Source: Chryseobacterium gleum
GTDB taxonomy: Bacteria > Bacteroidota > Bacteroidia > Flavobacteriales_D > Sanyastnellaceae
Length of the DNA stretch: 45,412 nt
NCBI GenBank assembly: GCA_945862415.1
Contig: CAMAYP010000005.1
Span: 1 to 45,412 of the forward strand
Direction of reading: 5' to 3'
Positions 37,021 to 44,778 of the stretch are shown piece after piece. The notes beneath the pieces are model-generated. The model was not told the DNA's origin. It worked only from the letters and a program-made list of their open reading frames with translations, and did no database searches. The translations under genes were made by a program, and so were the position numbers. Each line of letters begins with the position of its first letter. Positions within the stretch are counted from its first letter, which is position 1.

Positions 37021-38311
37021 CACTTTTCAAATATGGAATTCGATTCAACCACTGAATCACGCTGTCTCTGTCTTTAACCCAGGCCAGAAACTCCGAGGAG
37101 TTGCGCATTCTGCGTATGCGTAAGGTATGCGTAAAACGTTTCACTGTGCGCCACCACGGCAATGTAATCAACCCGGCAGGTATAGAAAGCCACAACCAGA
37201 CGGCAATGCCCGAATCAACCCCTGCCCAGCGCAAGAGCCCATAGACTGAGCACAAATAGAGTGGGGTTATAAATGTCCAAAAGGAAATTCGCATGGAGTT
37301 TCGGAACAAAGGATCCTTCACAACACGATGCACAAACCGCTCTGTGAATAGTTGCACAGGCCAAAACACAAGGGCTGAAAGTAACGAAAATGGAAGACCC
37401 ACCAGCAGAAACAACACATGTAACAGATTGAACGGTGCAGCGTACAGCTCTTCCTCTATTTTCAGGCGATGCATACCGGTTCGATATCGATTCACTTCGT
37501 TATTCAAGAACGAATGATAAGTTGTATTTGCATCCAGCTCACCCGCAATCGCATGAAACATTTCGTACTTCTCCATGATGCTTCGACCGCTCAGTTTTTT
37601 ATCGGTCAAAGGCTTTAATGCGAGAATCTCTGAATGAACTTCATCGGTATCAATGTGTAGCATAAGTTTATGAAGAGCCACCTGCACCGCATGAGTAATT
37701 TCCGAATGTAATTTTGTATGAGTAATGTCCGGCTTTTCCAAAAAAGTGTCAACCTCGATGGGTTCACCGAATTTCACCAACAAGTTTTTTTGCGGCTCAT
37801 AAAAACTCTCATAGTCCAATCCTACTGGAACGATGCACAAGTCTCGGACACCCGATTCATAAGCACCAATAACCAATCGAGCCAAGCCCTTTTTGAGTGG
37901 CACCAATTGCTTCTTCCCTCTATGTGTGCCCTCCGGAAAAATCCCGATTACCGCATTGTTCTTCATGCGTTCATAGCACAATTGAAAAATCTCATTGTTG
38001 CGGTCATGCAAGTTTGCAACACGATCTCGCTCCCTGTAAACGGGCAGCATATTGATGCGACGAAGGAAACGATTGACTAGCGAATTCTTAAACACATCCG
38101 CGCGTGTGAGCCAGTGCAACTGCGTGGAAGTAGAAACACACAAAACGACCGGATCAAGTAATGCGTTTTGATGATTCGCCACAATAACGACCGGACGATT
38201 AGCGGGTAATCGATGTGCACCGGCAACTATTACTCTTCGAAAAAAGAAATGAATACCCGACCAAACGAATGGGCGAAGTACTTCGTAGATAAAAGATTTT
38301 TTTTGAGCCAA
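37013..38311 (-). CDS. Membrane acyltransferase with PlsC domain (Sct1/Gpt2-type motif)
   Basis: The protein has 432 residues. Start is a TTG (38311); no ATG or GTG occurs between the upstream in-frame stop and the conserved region. The acyltransferase motif I is NHQNALLD (H47, D53), spaced HX5D instead of HX4D, as in the Sct1/Gpt2 and related glycerol-3-phosphate acyltransferase branch. Motif III is GIFPEGTHRGKKQLVPLKKG (FPEGTH 125-130). The C-terminal half carries several membrane helices (about 290-395). Such enzymes acylate glycerol-3-phosphate or lysophosphatidate at the inner membrane. Located between gmd and the double-VOC gene and overlapping the latter by 8 bases. Confidence 0.87.
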   Translation of the reverse strand: MAQKKSFIYEVLRPFVWSGIHFFFRRVIVAGAHRLPANRPVVIVANHQNALLDPVVLCVSTSTQLHWLTRADVFKNSLVNRFLRRINMLPVYRERDRVANLHDRNNEIFQLCYERMKNNAVIGIFPEGTHRGKKQLVPLKKGLARLVIGAYESGVRDLCIVPVGLDYESFYEPQKNLLVKFGEPIEVDTFLEKPDITHTKLHSEITHAVQVALHKLMLHIDTDEVHSEILALKPLTDKKLSGRSIMEKYEMFHAIAGELDANTTYHSFLNNEVNRYRTGMHRLKIEEELYAAPFNLLHVLFLLVGLPFSLLSALVFWPVQLFTERFVHRVVKDPLFRNSMRISFWTFITPLYLCSVYGLLRWAGVDSGIAVWLWLSIPAGLITLPWWRTVKRFTHTLRIRRMRNSSEFLAWVKDRDSVIQWLNRIPYLKSDV

Positions 38312-38346
38312 TACTTCTGCCTGAACCTTGTTAATCGACTTAGCGC

Positions 38347-39435
38347 TTATTCATGATAGTTGAGCACTTTGTGCCCACCTTCCATCAAATAACGATCGCG
38401 TTTAAACAATTCGACGTCAGCTTTCACCATTTCGTTTACCAATTGTTCAAGAGTATGCTTGTGCTGCCATCCCAATTTGGTTCTCGCCTTGGTAGGGTCT
38501 CCGATAAGCAAGTCCACTTCTGTAGGACGGAAATATTTCGGATCGATTTCGATGAGCACTTTACCTGTTTTTACATCGTACGCCTTTTCATCGACACCGA
38601 CCCCTTTCCATTCGAGGCTAATACCCACATGCGCAAAAGCCAAGTTGCAAAAGTGTTTTACGCTGTACGTCTCACCGGTGGCCAGCACGAAGTCGTCAGC
38701 CTCTTCTTGCTGCATCATCATCCACATGCCCTCCACATAATCGCGGGCATGACCCCAGTCGCGCTGGGCATCAACATTCCCGAGATACAACTTTTCTTGA
38801 AGGCCCATGCTAATTTTTGCAACCGCTCGTGTAATTTTTCGGGTCACGAACGTTTCACCGCGCAAAGGCGACTCGTGATTAAACAAGATACCATTGCACG
38901 CATAGATTCCATATGCCTCACGGTAATTGCGCACAATCCAATACGCATAGAGTTTAGCAACTGCATATGGGCTTCTGGGATAAAAAGGCGTTTCCTCTGA
39001 TTGAGGCACCTCCATAACCCTTCCATACAATTCACTGGTTGAAGCCTGATAAAACTTCGTCTTTTTTTCAAGTCCGAGAATACGGATTGCCTCTAGCAAA
39101 CGGAGTGTTCCAGTGGCATCAGCATTTGCAGTATACTCAGGTGTTTCAAACGAAACATGCACATGACTTTGAGCAGCGAGGTTATAGATTTCGTCGGGCA
39201 TAGTTTCTTGCACCAGACGAATCAAATTCGTGCTATCCGTAAGATCGCCGTAGTGTAAAAACATGTTTACACCCTTCTCATGTTGGTCTTTGTAGAGGTG
39301 ATCGATGCGGTCGGTATTAAATAGCGAACTACGACGCTTCACGCCGTGTACTTCATATCCTTTGCTTAACAGCAACTCGGCGAGGTATGCACCATCTTGC
39401 CCGGTTATTCCGGTTATAAGGGCTCTTTTCTTCAT
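38347..39435 (-). CDS. gmd: GDP-mannose 4,6-dehydratase
   Basis: The protein has 362 residues, the family's normal length. It catalyses the first step from GDP-mannose to GDP-fucose and related deoxysugars (GDP-4-keto-6-deoxymannose) in the cytoplasm. The NAD(P)-binding [24 protein letters not shown] motif opens the protein. NLAAQSHV, the catalytic STSELYG segment, [12 protein letters not shown] (Tyr/Lys pair), [16 protein letters not shown] and the [16 protein letters not shown] strand are all characteristic. The usual partner, GDP-fucose synthase (fcl/wcaG), is not in the window. It probably shares a transcript with the acyltransferase (35-base gap). Confidence 0.97.
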   Translation of the reverse strand: MKKRALITGITGQDGAYLAELLLSKGYEVHGVKRRSSLFNTDRIDHLYKDQHEKGVNMFLHYGDLTDSTNLIRLVQETMPDEIYNLAAQSHVHVSFETPEYTANADATGTLRLLEAIRILGLEKKTKFYQASTSELYGRVMEVPQSEETPFYPRSPYAVAKLYAYWIVRNYREAYGIYACNGILFNHESPLRGETFVTRKITRAVAKISMGLQEKLYLGNVDAQRDWGHARDYVEGMWMMMQQEEADDFVLATGETYSVKHFCNLAFAHVGISLEWKGVGVDEKAYDVKTGKVLIEIDPKYFRPTEVDLLIGDPTKARTKLGWQHKHTLEQLVNEMVKADVELFKRDRYLMEGGHKVLNYHE

Positions 39436-39453
39436 GTAATGAAATTAGACTTA

Positions 39454-39486
39454 CAAAGCTAAGGAGTTCTTAGAGAAATTCGGCAA
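39454..39486 (-). promoter_or_regulatory. Bacteroidota promoter for gmd
   Basis: On the minus strand, TTG (39486-39484), 22 bases, then TAGCTTTG (39461-39454), an exact consensus match. Expected leader about 14 bases before the ATG at 39435. It lies in the 63-base gap after the ABC exporter gene, so gmd need not depend on that gene's transcript. Confidence 0.75.
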
Positions 39487-39498
39487 GAAGTAAATGGT

Positions 39499-41319
39499 CT
39501 ATTCTTGCTCGAATTGCAATTCGCACAGGCGTTTATACATACCTCCTGCTCGCATGAGTTCATCGTGGTTGCCTGTTTCCTGCACCCGACCCTGATCGAG
39601 CACCACAATTTGATCAGCCTTACGAATCGTAGAAAGTCGATGTGCAATAACAATGGATGTGCGACCCACCATGAGTTTTTCCAACGCGTCCTGCACGAGA
39701 CGTTCGCTTTCACTGTCGAGCGAGCTGGTCGCTTCGTCCAAGATAAGTATGGTTGGATTTCTCAACACGGCACGGGCAATGGCTATTCGCTGGCGCTGTC
39801 CGCCCGACAATTGAATGCCTCGTTCGCCAACGATGGTTAGGAACTTCTCGGGGAATGCCTCAATGAAGTCGAGTGCGTTTGCCTTACGCGCTGCTTCTCG
39901 CACTTCAGCCTCGCTTGCTCCCGGTGCACCGTAAGCGATATTGTCGTAGATGGTTCCTCCAAACAGGATCACCTCTTGTGGCACGAACGCCATGTGTCGG
40001 CGTAAATCAGTCAATTCAAAATCCGCGGCAGACCTGTTATCAAACTTAATCTCACCGCCTGTCGGCACATAAAATCGCTGTATCAGCGACGCAATAGTTG
40101 ACTTACCAGAGCCTGAAGAACCAACGAGCGCCACCTGTTTTCCTGCCGGCACGTCGAAGGAAACGCCTCTCAAAACCTCCACATCTTGGCGCGAAGCATA
40201 GGTGAACGTTACATCCGAAAACTCAATGCTTCCATTCATCGGAATGAGGTCCTTACGTTCTTCCAAGCCTACCTCTTCCGGTTCATAACCCAAGATTTCC
40301 ATGACACTCTCAATGACACCGATGCTTCGCTGGAGAGTTCCCATTTGCGAAGCCAAACCGCCAATAGAACCAGCTACTAACCCGGTAATGAAAACAAACT
40401 TTCCAAGCACATCTCTTCCTATTTCGCCTGTCTCCTGCAAGTGCGCTCCAACGCCCATAACCAATCCCAGTGCACCAAACAGGAAGATGATGATGAACGT
40501 ACCGAACATACCGCGCCAAACGGCACTTCGCATGGCGATTTCACGAATACTTGTAATGCTCTCACGGAAACGATTCGATTCGAAAGCTTCGTTTGCGAAG
40601 CTCTTCACATTGACAATACCCGTTAGCGACTCATTAACTATGACACTGCTTTCAGCCACTTTATCCTGCGTCTTCTTTCCGATTTTTCGGATATATTTTC
40701 CGAAAATAACCATAACAATTATAATTACGGGAAGGGTGCAAAGCATGACCAGTGTAAGCTTATACGAATAAGAAACCAGCCACCCCACACCTACTACGAT
40801 GATAACAGTTTGTCGAATAAACTCTGCAAGTGTGATGGTCAGGGTTTCTTGAATTGTGGTGATATCGCTGGAAAGTCGGCTCGACAAATCACCCACCCTG
40901 CGTTCGTTGAAGAACTGCATGGGCATTCGAATAATGGTCGAATAGGCATCGCGGCGCAAGGCCAGCATGGCGTTTTCAGTGACGTACGAAAAAATGTACA
41001 CCCGAAAAAACGAAAACACACCCTGTATAATGAGCAATGCAACCAACGCAGCGAGTACTTTGGATGTGCCGCCCCAGTCGGCGCTTGTAGGAAGCCATTG
41101 TACCCACATACCACCCGAGAATTCTGCCGAAGAGTCGGGGCTGACTAGCTGACCGAGCAGCGCGGTTATGACAATAACCAATAGTCCGGAAACAACCAGC
41201 AAAAGCAATCCAATCGAGAATAGAAAGCTATGGGGCTTGATGTAACTGAACACTCGAAGAGCATTCAGAAATGACTGTTTGGAGATTTTTTTCTTCTCCT
41301 GTTTTGATTCGTTAGCCAC
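39499..41319 (-). CDS. ABC exporter, fused membrane and ATPase domains (MsbA-like)
   Basis: The protein has 606 residues. Start is a GTG (41319) with GGAGG three bases upstream; the sequence around it offers no ATG. The first 330 residues form a six-helix ABC transporter membrane domain. The C-terminal ATPase has Walker A GSSGSGKST, the Q-loop FVPQEVILFGGTI, the signature LSGGQRQRIAIARA, Walker B TILILDEATSSLD and the H-loop IAHRLST. A half-transporter of this type acts as a homodimer or heterodimer exporting lipids, lipopolysaccharide core or hydrophobic compounds. The substrate is not determinable from sequence; MsbA-type lipid flipping is a plausible housekeeping role. It follows the small secreted protein gene by 50 bases. 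Confidence 0.94.
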   Translation of the reverse strand: MANESKQEKKKISKQSFLNALRVFSYIKPHSFLFSIGLLLLVVSGLLVIVITALLGQLVSPDSSAEFSGGMWVQWLPTSADWGGTSKVLAALVALLIIQGVFSFFRVYIFSYVTENAMLALRRDAYSTIIRMPMQFFNERRVGDLSSRLSSDITTIQETLTITLAEFIRQTVIIVVGVGWLVSYSYKLTLVMLCTLPVIIIVMVIFGKYIRKIGKKTQDKVAESSVIVNESLTGIVNVKSFANEAFESNRFRESITSIREIAMRSAVWRGMFGTFIIIFLFGALGLVMGVGAHLQETGEIGRDVLGKFVFITGLVAGSIGGLASQMGTLQRSIGVIESVMEILGYEPEEVGLEERKDLIPMNGSIEFSDVTFTYASRQDVEVLRGVSFDVPAGKQVALVGSSGSGKSTIASLIQRFYVPTGGEIKFDNRSAADFELTDLRRHMAFVPQEVILFGGTIYDNIAYGAPGASEAEVREAARKANALDFIEAFPEKFLTIVGERGIQLSGGQRQRIAIARAVLRNPTILILDEATSSLDSESERLVQDALEKLMVGRTSIVIAHRLSTIRKADQIVVLDQGRVQETGNHDELMRAGGMYKRLCELQFEQE

Positions 41320-41369
41320 AATCCTCCAATTTATTCGTGTGTGGCGAAATTAGCGCAATCGCCGAGGTA

Positions 41370-41918
41370 TCAGCCCTTGGCCGACTGCAATAGTTTTTTT
41401 GCCTTCTTGACAGCCTTATCCAATTCAACCTTTCGCTTGCGTGTATACTCTTCGTCCATGCGCACCTGATCCGATTCTGCGTCGTAAGCCATGCGCACAA
41501 AAGGCTCATTCAAGATAGAGAAATCCACGCCTTCAACCGCTCTAAACAGAGAAACATCCAGCGTTAGATCGCGCGGTCTTTTTTCTTCGGGCAGTTGCGT
41601 GGCGTCTACGTACAATTTTTTATTCGCAAAAGCAGAACCGCCGAACCATACCTCATACTCAAAACCAACAGGCAGATAGAACGAATACAAACCATCGGCA
41701 CCGCCAAAGAAAGCAACGTACAACTCCTTGTTTTGGTAGATTACAATTTGAGCGTGTGCCGCAGGTGCTTCGCTACCCTCTGCGAGATCATAATGGTAAA
41801 TCACGCCACTGATGTGGAAGTGATTTTCCGTTGAAGGAGTCTTCGTAATTTTCCGAAACTGCGCTTCAACAGAGATAACCGATAAAACAAGCAAAATTGA
41901 CAATACGAACGTTTTCAT
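41370..41918 (-). CDS. Small secreted protein, paralogue of the next gene, function unknown
   Basis: The protein has 182 residues. A signal peptide ends SVEA|QFR (Q20). It shares its layout with the protein at 41986-42498: a beta-rich domain in which a phrase equivalent to GLYSFYLPVG precedes a middle aromatic strand, then the matching string LTLDVSLFRAV, then a segment ending in a basic tail (KAVKKAKKLLQSAKG). The tail is lysine-rich and helical. The GxYxxxLP segment recalls carboxypeptidase-regulatory-type (transthyretin-like) beta domains. No catalytic motif seen. The start lies 15 bases after the upstream gene's terminator, so it probably has its own promoter overlapping that terminator. 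Confidence 0.75.
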   Translation of the reverse strand: MKTFVLSILLVLSVISVEAQFRKITKTPSTENHFHISGVIYHYDLAEGSEAPAAHAQIVIYQNKELYVAFFGGADGLYSFYLPVGFEYEVWFGGSAFANKKLYVDATQLPEEKRPRDLTLDVSLFRAVEGVDFSILNEPFVRMAYDAESDQVRMDEEYTRKRKVELDKAVKKAKKLLQSAKG

Positions 41919-41932
41919 GCTCTAAAGCAACG

Positions 41933-41957
41933 AAAAAGCGCCCGATGTTTCAGGCGC
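41933..41957 (-). terminator. Terminator after the 170-residue secreted protein gene
   Basis: A 5-bp GC-only stem (GGCGC/GCGCC; 41953-41957 with 41938-41942 on the plus strand), loop of ten bases, followed on the minus strand by five T residues (41937-41933). It lies 29 bases past the stop and only 14 bases before the next ATG. Confidence 0.65.
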
Positions 41958-41985
41958 CATTTCATTCGTTATCAACAACTAGCGG

Positions 41986-42498
41986 TTATTTTCCGTTGGC
42001 CACCAAGACACCCGTGAGGCGTTGGTTCACTTCTTTCGCATAATCCATGTTCCACTCAATTTTACCGCTGCGCTTGTTGAATTTCGCCATAGCCACAGGT
42101 GTATAGTTCATGAAGTTCATTCCAAGATATCCCCGATCTTTGAAGAGGCTGATATCGAGCTCCAGATTCACTATGGCCAAATCGGCAGCGCGCTCAAAAC
42201 CCTTGGTGTCGATATGAACCACCTTGGTGACATAAGGCACTTTACCAAACTTCAACGTAAATGCGGAATATCTCGGGAGGTTGATGCTGTACTTTCCTTT
42301 CGGGCCTGACATTTCGGTAGCTACCAATTCTTCACCCGACCATATTTCAATTGGAATACCCATTACACCCTTCTCAGATGAATCGGCCAAATTCAATTCG
42401 AGCACGTTTCCTTGAAAGGTGAATGATTTTACTTTCGATTGTGCTGTCATCCAATGCACACATAGCAAGGATGCCAAAATAGCAATAGTTTTTTTCAT
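41986..42498 (-). CDS. Small secreted protein, paralogue of the 182-residue neighbour, function unknown
   Basis: The protein has 170 residues. A signal peptide ends MTA|QSK (Q20). The mature part starts with a beta strand FTFQGNVLELNLADSS and a GIPIEIWSGEELVATEMSG segment. GKYSINLPRYS follows, which resembles the core of carboxypeptidase-regulatory-like domains. Then come VVHIDTKGFERAADLAIVNLELDISLFK and a C-terminal part ending in the YAKEVNQRLTG helix. The match with the neighbour is clearest at L-LD-[VI]-SLF-[RK]. No enzyme signature visible; a structural or binding role in the envelope is likely. It follows the beta-barrel gene by 48 bases. Confidence 0.75.
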   Translation of the reverse strand: MKKTIAILASLLCVHWMTAQSKVKSFTFQGNVLELNLADSSEKGVMGIPIEIWSGEELVATEMSGPKGKYSINLPRYSAFTLKFGKVPYVTKVVHIDTKGFERAADLAIVNLELDISLFKDRGYLGMNFMNYTPVAMAKFNKRSGKIEWNMDYAKEVNQRLTGVLVANGK

Positions 42499-42546
42499 TG
42501 TTTAAGTCAGTTTTCGCTCCTGTATACACGCACCGAGAGGAAAAGG

Positions 42547-43302
42547 TTACGGATCTGACTTCTTTTTGGCGCGCTTCTCCGGCTTCTCATGAAAGAAATA
42601 GCGGAAGTCGGCCGTGAGGTAATTTCCACCCAACCGAACGAATGTGGTTGTGGGATCATCGTCGCGCTGGAAAATAATTCGCGTGGTGCCTATGTTTTGA
42701 AAAGGTCTGTGATAAGAAGCTCCAATGTAAAAATATCCCTTTTCGGGAGTGCGCCATTCAAAGCCATAATTGGCGAGTAAGGCAGGTTGAATCCAGCTGT
42801 TTTTATACGTTTTCTGGTAGAAATCGTATCGCACTGTGTCGCGAAACTCATACATAGAAGATTCCACATTGCTTGGATACAAATCGAGCGATGCACCAGC
42901 GCTGGCATTCATGAAAATTTTGTCGGTTAGCTTCACAAACACCATCGCTTGAATAGGAATTTCATAGCAGATGTATCGAAAACGAAGCTGCTTCTCGGCT
43001 TGAAGTTCCGGGTGATTAAAATGCAGCGTGAAGTTGCGCTGAACTATACAAATGCCCGACTCCAAGCTCCAATTTCGGGTTAGACCCTTTCGCACCACCA
43101 TTCCGAAATTGACTCCTGGGTTGGGTTCGAAATTCACTCGTAAATTTTCCACTTCTGCATTTTCCGTTCCTGTTCCGAAATACTTACTCGGTATGAGGGG
43201 TTTGATTTGAATACCCAATGTTGTCACATTCACCTGAGCCAGCGAAACGCCGGAAACGGCAAGAAGCCACAAGAGAATACCATGTGTAAAATGAAATCTC
43301 AT
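42547..43302 (-). CDS. Outer-membrane beta-barrel protein
   Basis: The protein has 251 residues from the ATG at 43302 (a TTG seven codons upstream is inferior). A signal peptide ends SLA|QVN (Q23). The mature protein is a series of amphipathic strands with aromatic girdles (NWSLESGICIVQRNFTL, QLRFRYICYEIPIQAMVFVKLTDKIFMNASAGASLDLY, YFYIGASYHRPF), as in small Bacteroidota barrels of the PorT/OmpW size class. A positively charged tail (EKPEKRAKKKSDP) follows the last strand. The start is coupled to the nitroreductase stop by TGATG. Function unknown. Confidence 0.78.
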   Translation of the reverse strand: MRFHFTHGILLWLLAVSGVSLAQVNVTTLGIQIKPLIPSKYFGTGTENAEVENLRVNFEPNPGVNFGMVVRKGLTRNWSLESGICIVQRNFTLHFNHPELQAEKQLRFRYICYEIPIQAMVFVKLTDKIFMNASAGASLDLYPSNVESSMYEFRDTVRYDFYQKTYKNSWIQPALLANYGFEWRTPEKGYFYIGASYHRPFQNIGTTRIIFQRDDDPTTTFVRLGGNYLTADFRYFFHEKPEKRAKKKSDP

Positions 43303-43895
43303 CAAGCGTTGCTGTCTATCCAATGAGTAACATATTCGAGCGGCCTTCTGTGTTGCACAGGACGCTCACCTTCCGGATAACCTACATAGATTAATCCAAG
43401 GCATCGGTCGCCTACCTTTAAATCAAAAAATCGGAGCGACTCTTCCTGGTTAAGCAACTTGGGTGTTGACCAAAATGTGCCCAGACCATAGGCCGTAGCC
43501 GTAAGCATCATGTTCTGAACAGCACACGCGACCGCTTCTATTTCCTCTAATTCGTCAATTTTCCCTGTGGGGTCGCGCTCCATGCAAACCGCAATGACTA
43601 CCGACGATTTCTCAAGGCGCAACGCCATGCGATCGTATTTAGCTGTGCTAAATTTTTCAGCAGGTGTAATCCTTTTATAGAGATCAGGAACAAATTGCCG
43701 AATACGATCGACACCATCACCCATGAACACCCGAAAGCGCCAGGGCTGAGTCAAACCGTGCGTGGGTGCCCACAGCGCGTTATTGAGCATCAACTCAATT
43801 TGTTCGCGATGAACTTTGCGTGACGAAAATTTTTCAGGCGCAATGCTTCTGCGGTTGCGGATAACCTCGGTTATTTCACTCAGATTGTACTTCAT
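43302..43895 (-). CDS. Nitroreductase-family protein
   Basis: The protein has 197 residues from the ATG at 43895; the frame stays open 124 codons further upstream, but that part reads antisense to the divergent SDR gene and is not coding. Family features are: EVIRNRRSIAPEKFSSRKV (FMN phosphate binding), LMLNNALWAPTHGLTQPWRFRVF, the VACAVQNMMLTATAYGLGTFWST segment and the GYPEGE end (FMN and subunit contacts). Such homodimeric flavoenzymes reduce nitroaromatics, quinones or flavin using NAD(P)H; the physiological substrate is usually unknown. No signal peptide, so cytoplasmic. The downstream outer-membrane barrel gene overlaps its stop (TGATG). Confidence 0.92.
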   Translation of the reverse strand: MKYNLSEITEVIRNRRSIAPEKFSSRKVHREQIELMLNNALWAPTHGLTQPWRFRVFMGDGVDRIRQFVPDLYKRITPAEKFSTAKYDRMALRLEKSSVVIAVCMERDPTGKIDELEEIEAVACAVQNMMLTATAYGLGTFWSTPKLLNQEESLRFFDLKVGDRCLGLIYVGYPEGERPVQHRRPLEYVTHWIDSNA

Positions 43896-43910
43896 AATTG
43901 AACTTGAAGG

Positions 43911-43939
43911 CAAAGCTAAGCCAGCGAATGTTTGCACAA
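43911..43939 (-). promoter_or_regulatory. Bacteroidota promoter for the nitroreductase/barrel unit
   Basis: On the minus strand, TTG (43939-43937), 18 bases, then TAGCTTTG (43918-43911), an exact consensus match with the same octamer as the gmd promoter. Expected leader about 11 bases. It supports the ATG at 43895. Confidence 0.75.
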
Positions 43940-43961
43940 CCATGAAAAGGCGCAACCGAAA

Positions 43962-43994
43962 TTGCAATCGATTGTTGTTAGGCTGGTACATTGG
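43962..43994 (+). promoter_or_regulatory. Candidate promoter for the SDR/M28 unit
   Basis: TTG (43962-43964), 22 bases, then TACATTGG (43987-43994), one mismatch to TAnnTTTG. It lies 16 bases before the ATG at 44011, back-to-back with the nitroreductase promoter. Confidence 0.45.
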
Positions 43995-44010
43995 CCATTC
44001 AAAAACAATT

Positions 44011-44778
44011 ATGAAAAAAACGTATGTAATCACGGGTGCAGGCTCAGGCATGGGTCGCGCCACTGCAGCGCTTCTCTCGCAAAACAAGGATGTGAAATTG
44101 CTGCTCATCGGGCGCACACAAACAACCCTGGAGGAAACGCTTTCAATGCTCGCTAACTCTGAAAACCACACCATCGCTGCTATTGATATTCGTGACGCAG
44201 CCAGTTGGAAGCAAACCGTCGCTGCGAATTTTGATGAAAACACACAGCTATGTGGCGTATTTGCCAACGCTGGAGTCGGCGGGGAAAACCACTACGGCGC
44301 GGAAGATCGATGGGAGGAAATCATCAGCATAAACCTCACAGGCACCTATGTCACCCTCATGGAGTTGCTTCCGTTTTTGAAAAAATCGACCGATGCTTTT
44401 AAACATATTGTAATCACATCGTCGTGCCTTGCGCGCTTTGGCGTGCCCAATTACACGGGGTATTGCACTGCAAAAACGGGCTTGTTGGGGTTAACTCGTT
44501 CCCTATCGGTTCAGCTAGCAAGCGATCGCATATTAGTAAACGCCTTGTGCCCGGGTTGGGTTGAAACCGAAATGGCAAAAGCCGGCATTCAGAATCTGGC
44601 CGATCGCGGTGGCGAATCCTATAACGTTGAATTCGACAAGCAAATGAGCTACGTCCCGTTGGGGCGCATTTCACAACCCGAAGAAATTGCACGGATGGTT
44701 GCGTTTTTATTTTCCAACCAACAAACCTCTATTACGGGCCAGGGCATCGACATCAATAACGGATCATACATGCAATGA
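44011..44778 (+). CDS. Short-chain dehydrogenase/reductase
   Basis: The protein has 255 residues from the ATG at 44011. It is a classical SDR: cofactor motif TGAGSGMG near the N-terminus, FANAGVGG (NNAG position), catalytic Ser in IVITSSCLARFG, Y-x-x-x-K in YTGYCTAKTG, then LVNALCPGWVETEMA, and the end SSITGQGIDINNG-type segment of FabG-like enzymes. The substrate is uncertain; the closest pattern is 3-oxoacyl-ACP reductase or sugar/alcohol dehydrogenase. Its TGA overlaps the next start as ATGA, so it is translated together with an exported peptidase, an unusual pairing. Confidence 0.9.
   Translation: MKKTYVITGAGSGMGRATAALLSQNKDVKLLLIGRTQTTLEETLSMLANSENHTIAAIDIRDAASWKQTVAANFDENTQLCGVFANAGVGGENHYGAEDRWEEIISINLTGTYVTLMELLPFLKKSTDAFKHIVITSSCLARFGVPNYTGYCTAKTGLLGLTRSLSVQLASDRILVNALCPGWVETEMAKAGIQNLADRGGESYNVEFDKQMSYVPLGRISQPEEIARMVAFLFSNQQTSITGQGIDINNGSYMQ

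Noticed and set aside
43896-44267. 124-codon N-terminal extension of the nitroreductase frame
   Set aside because: It runs through the divergent promoter region and into the SDR gene; the family begins at MKYNLSEITEVIRNRR, and an exact promoter lies 16 bases upstream of that ATG.
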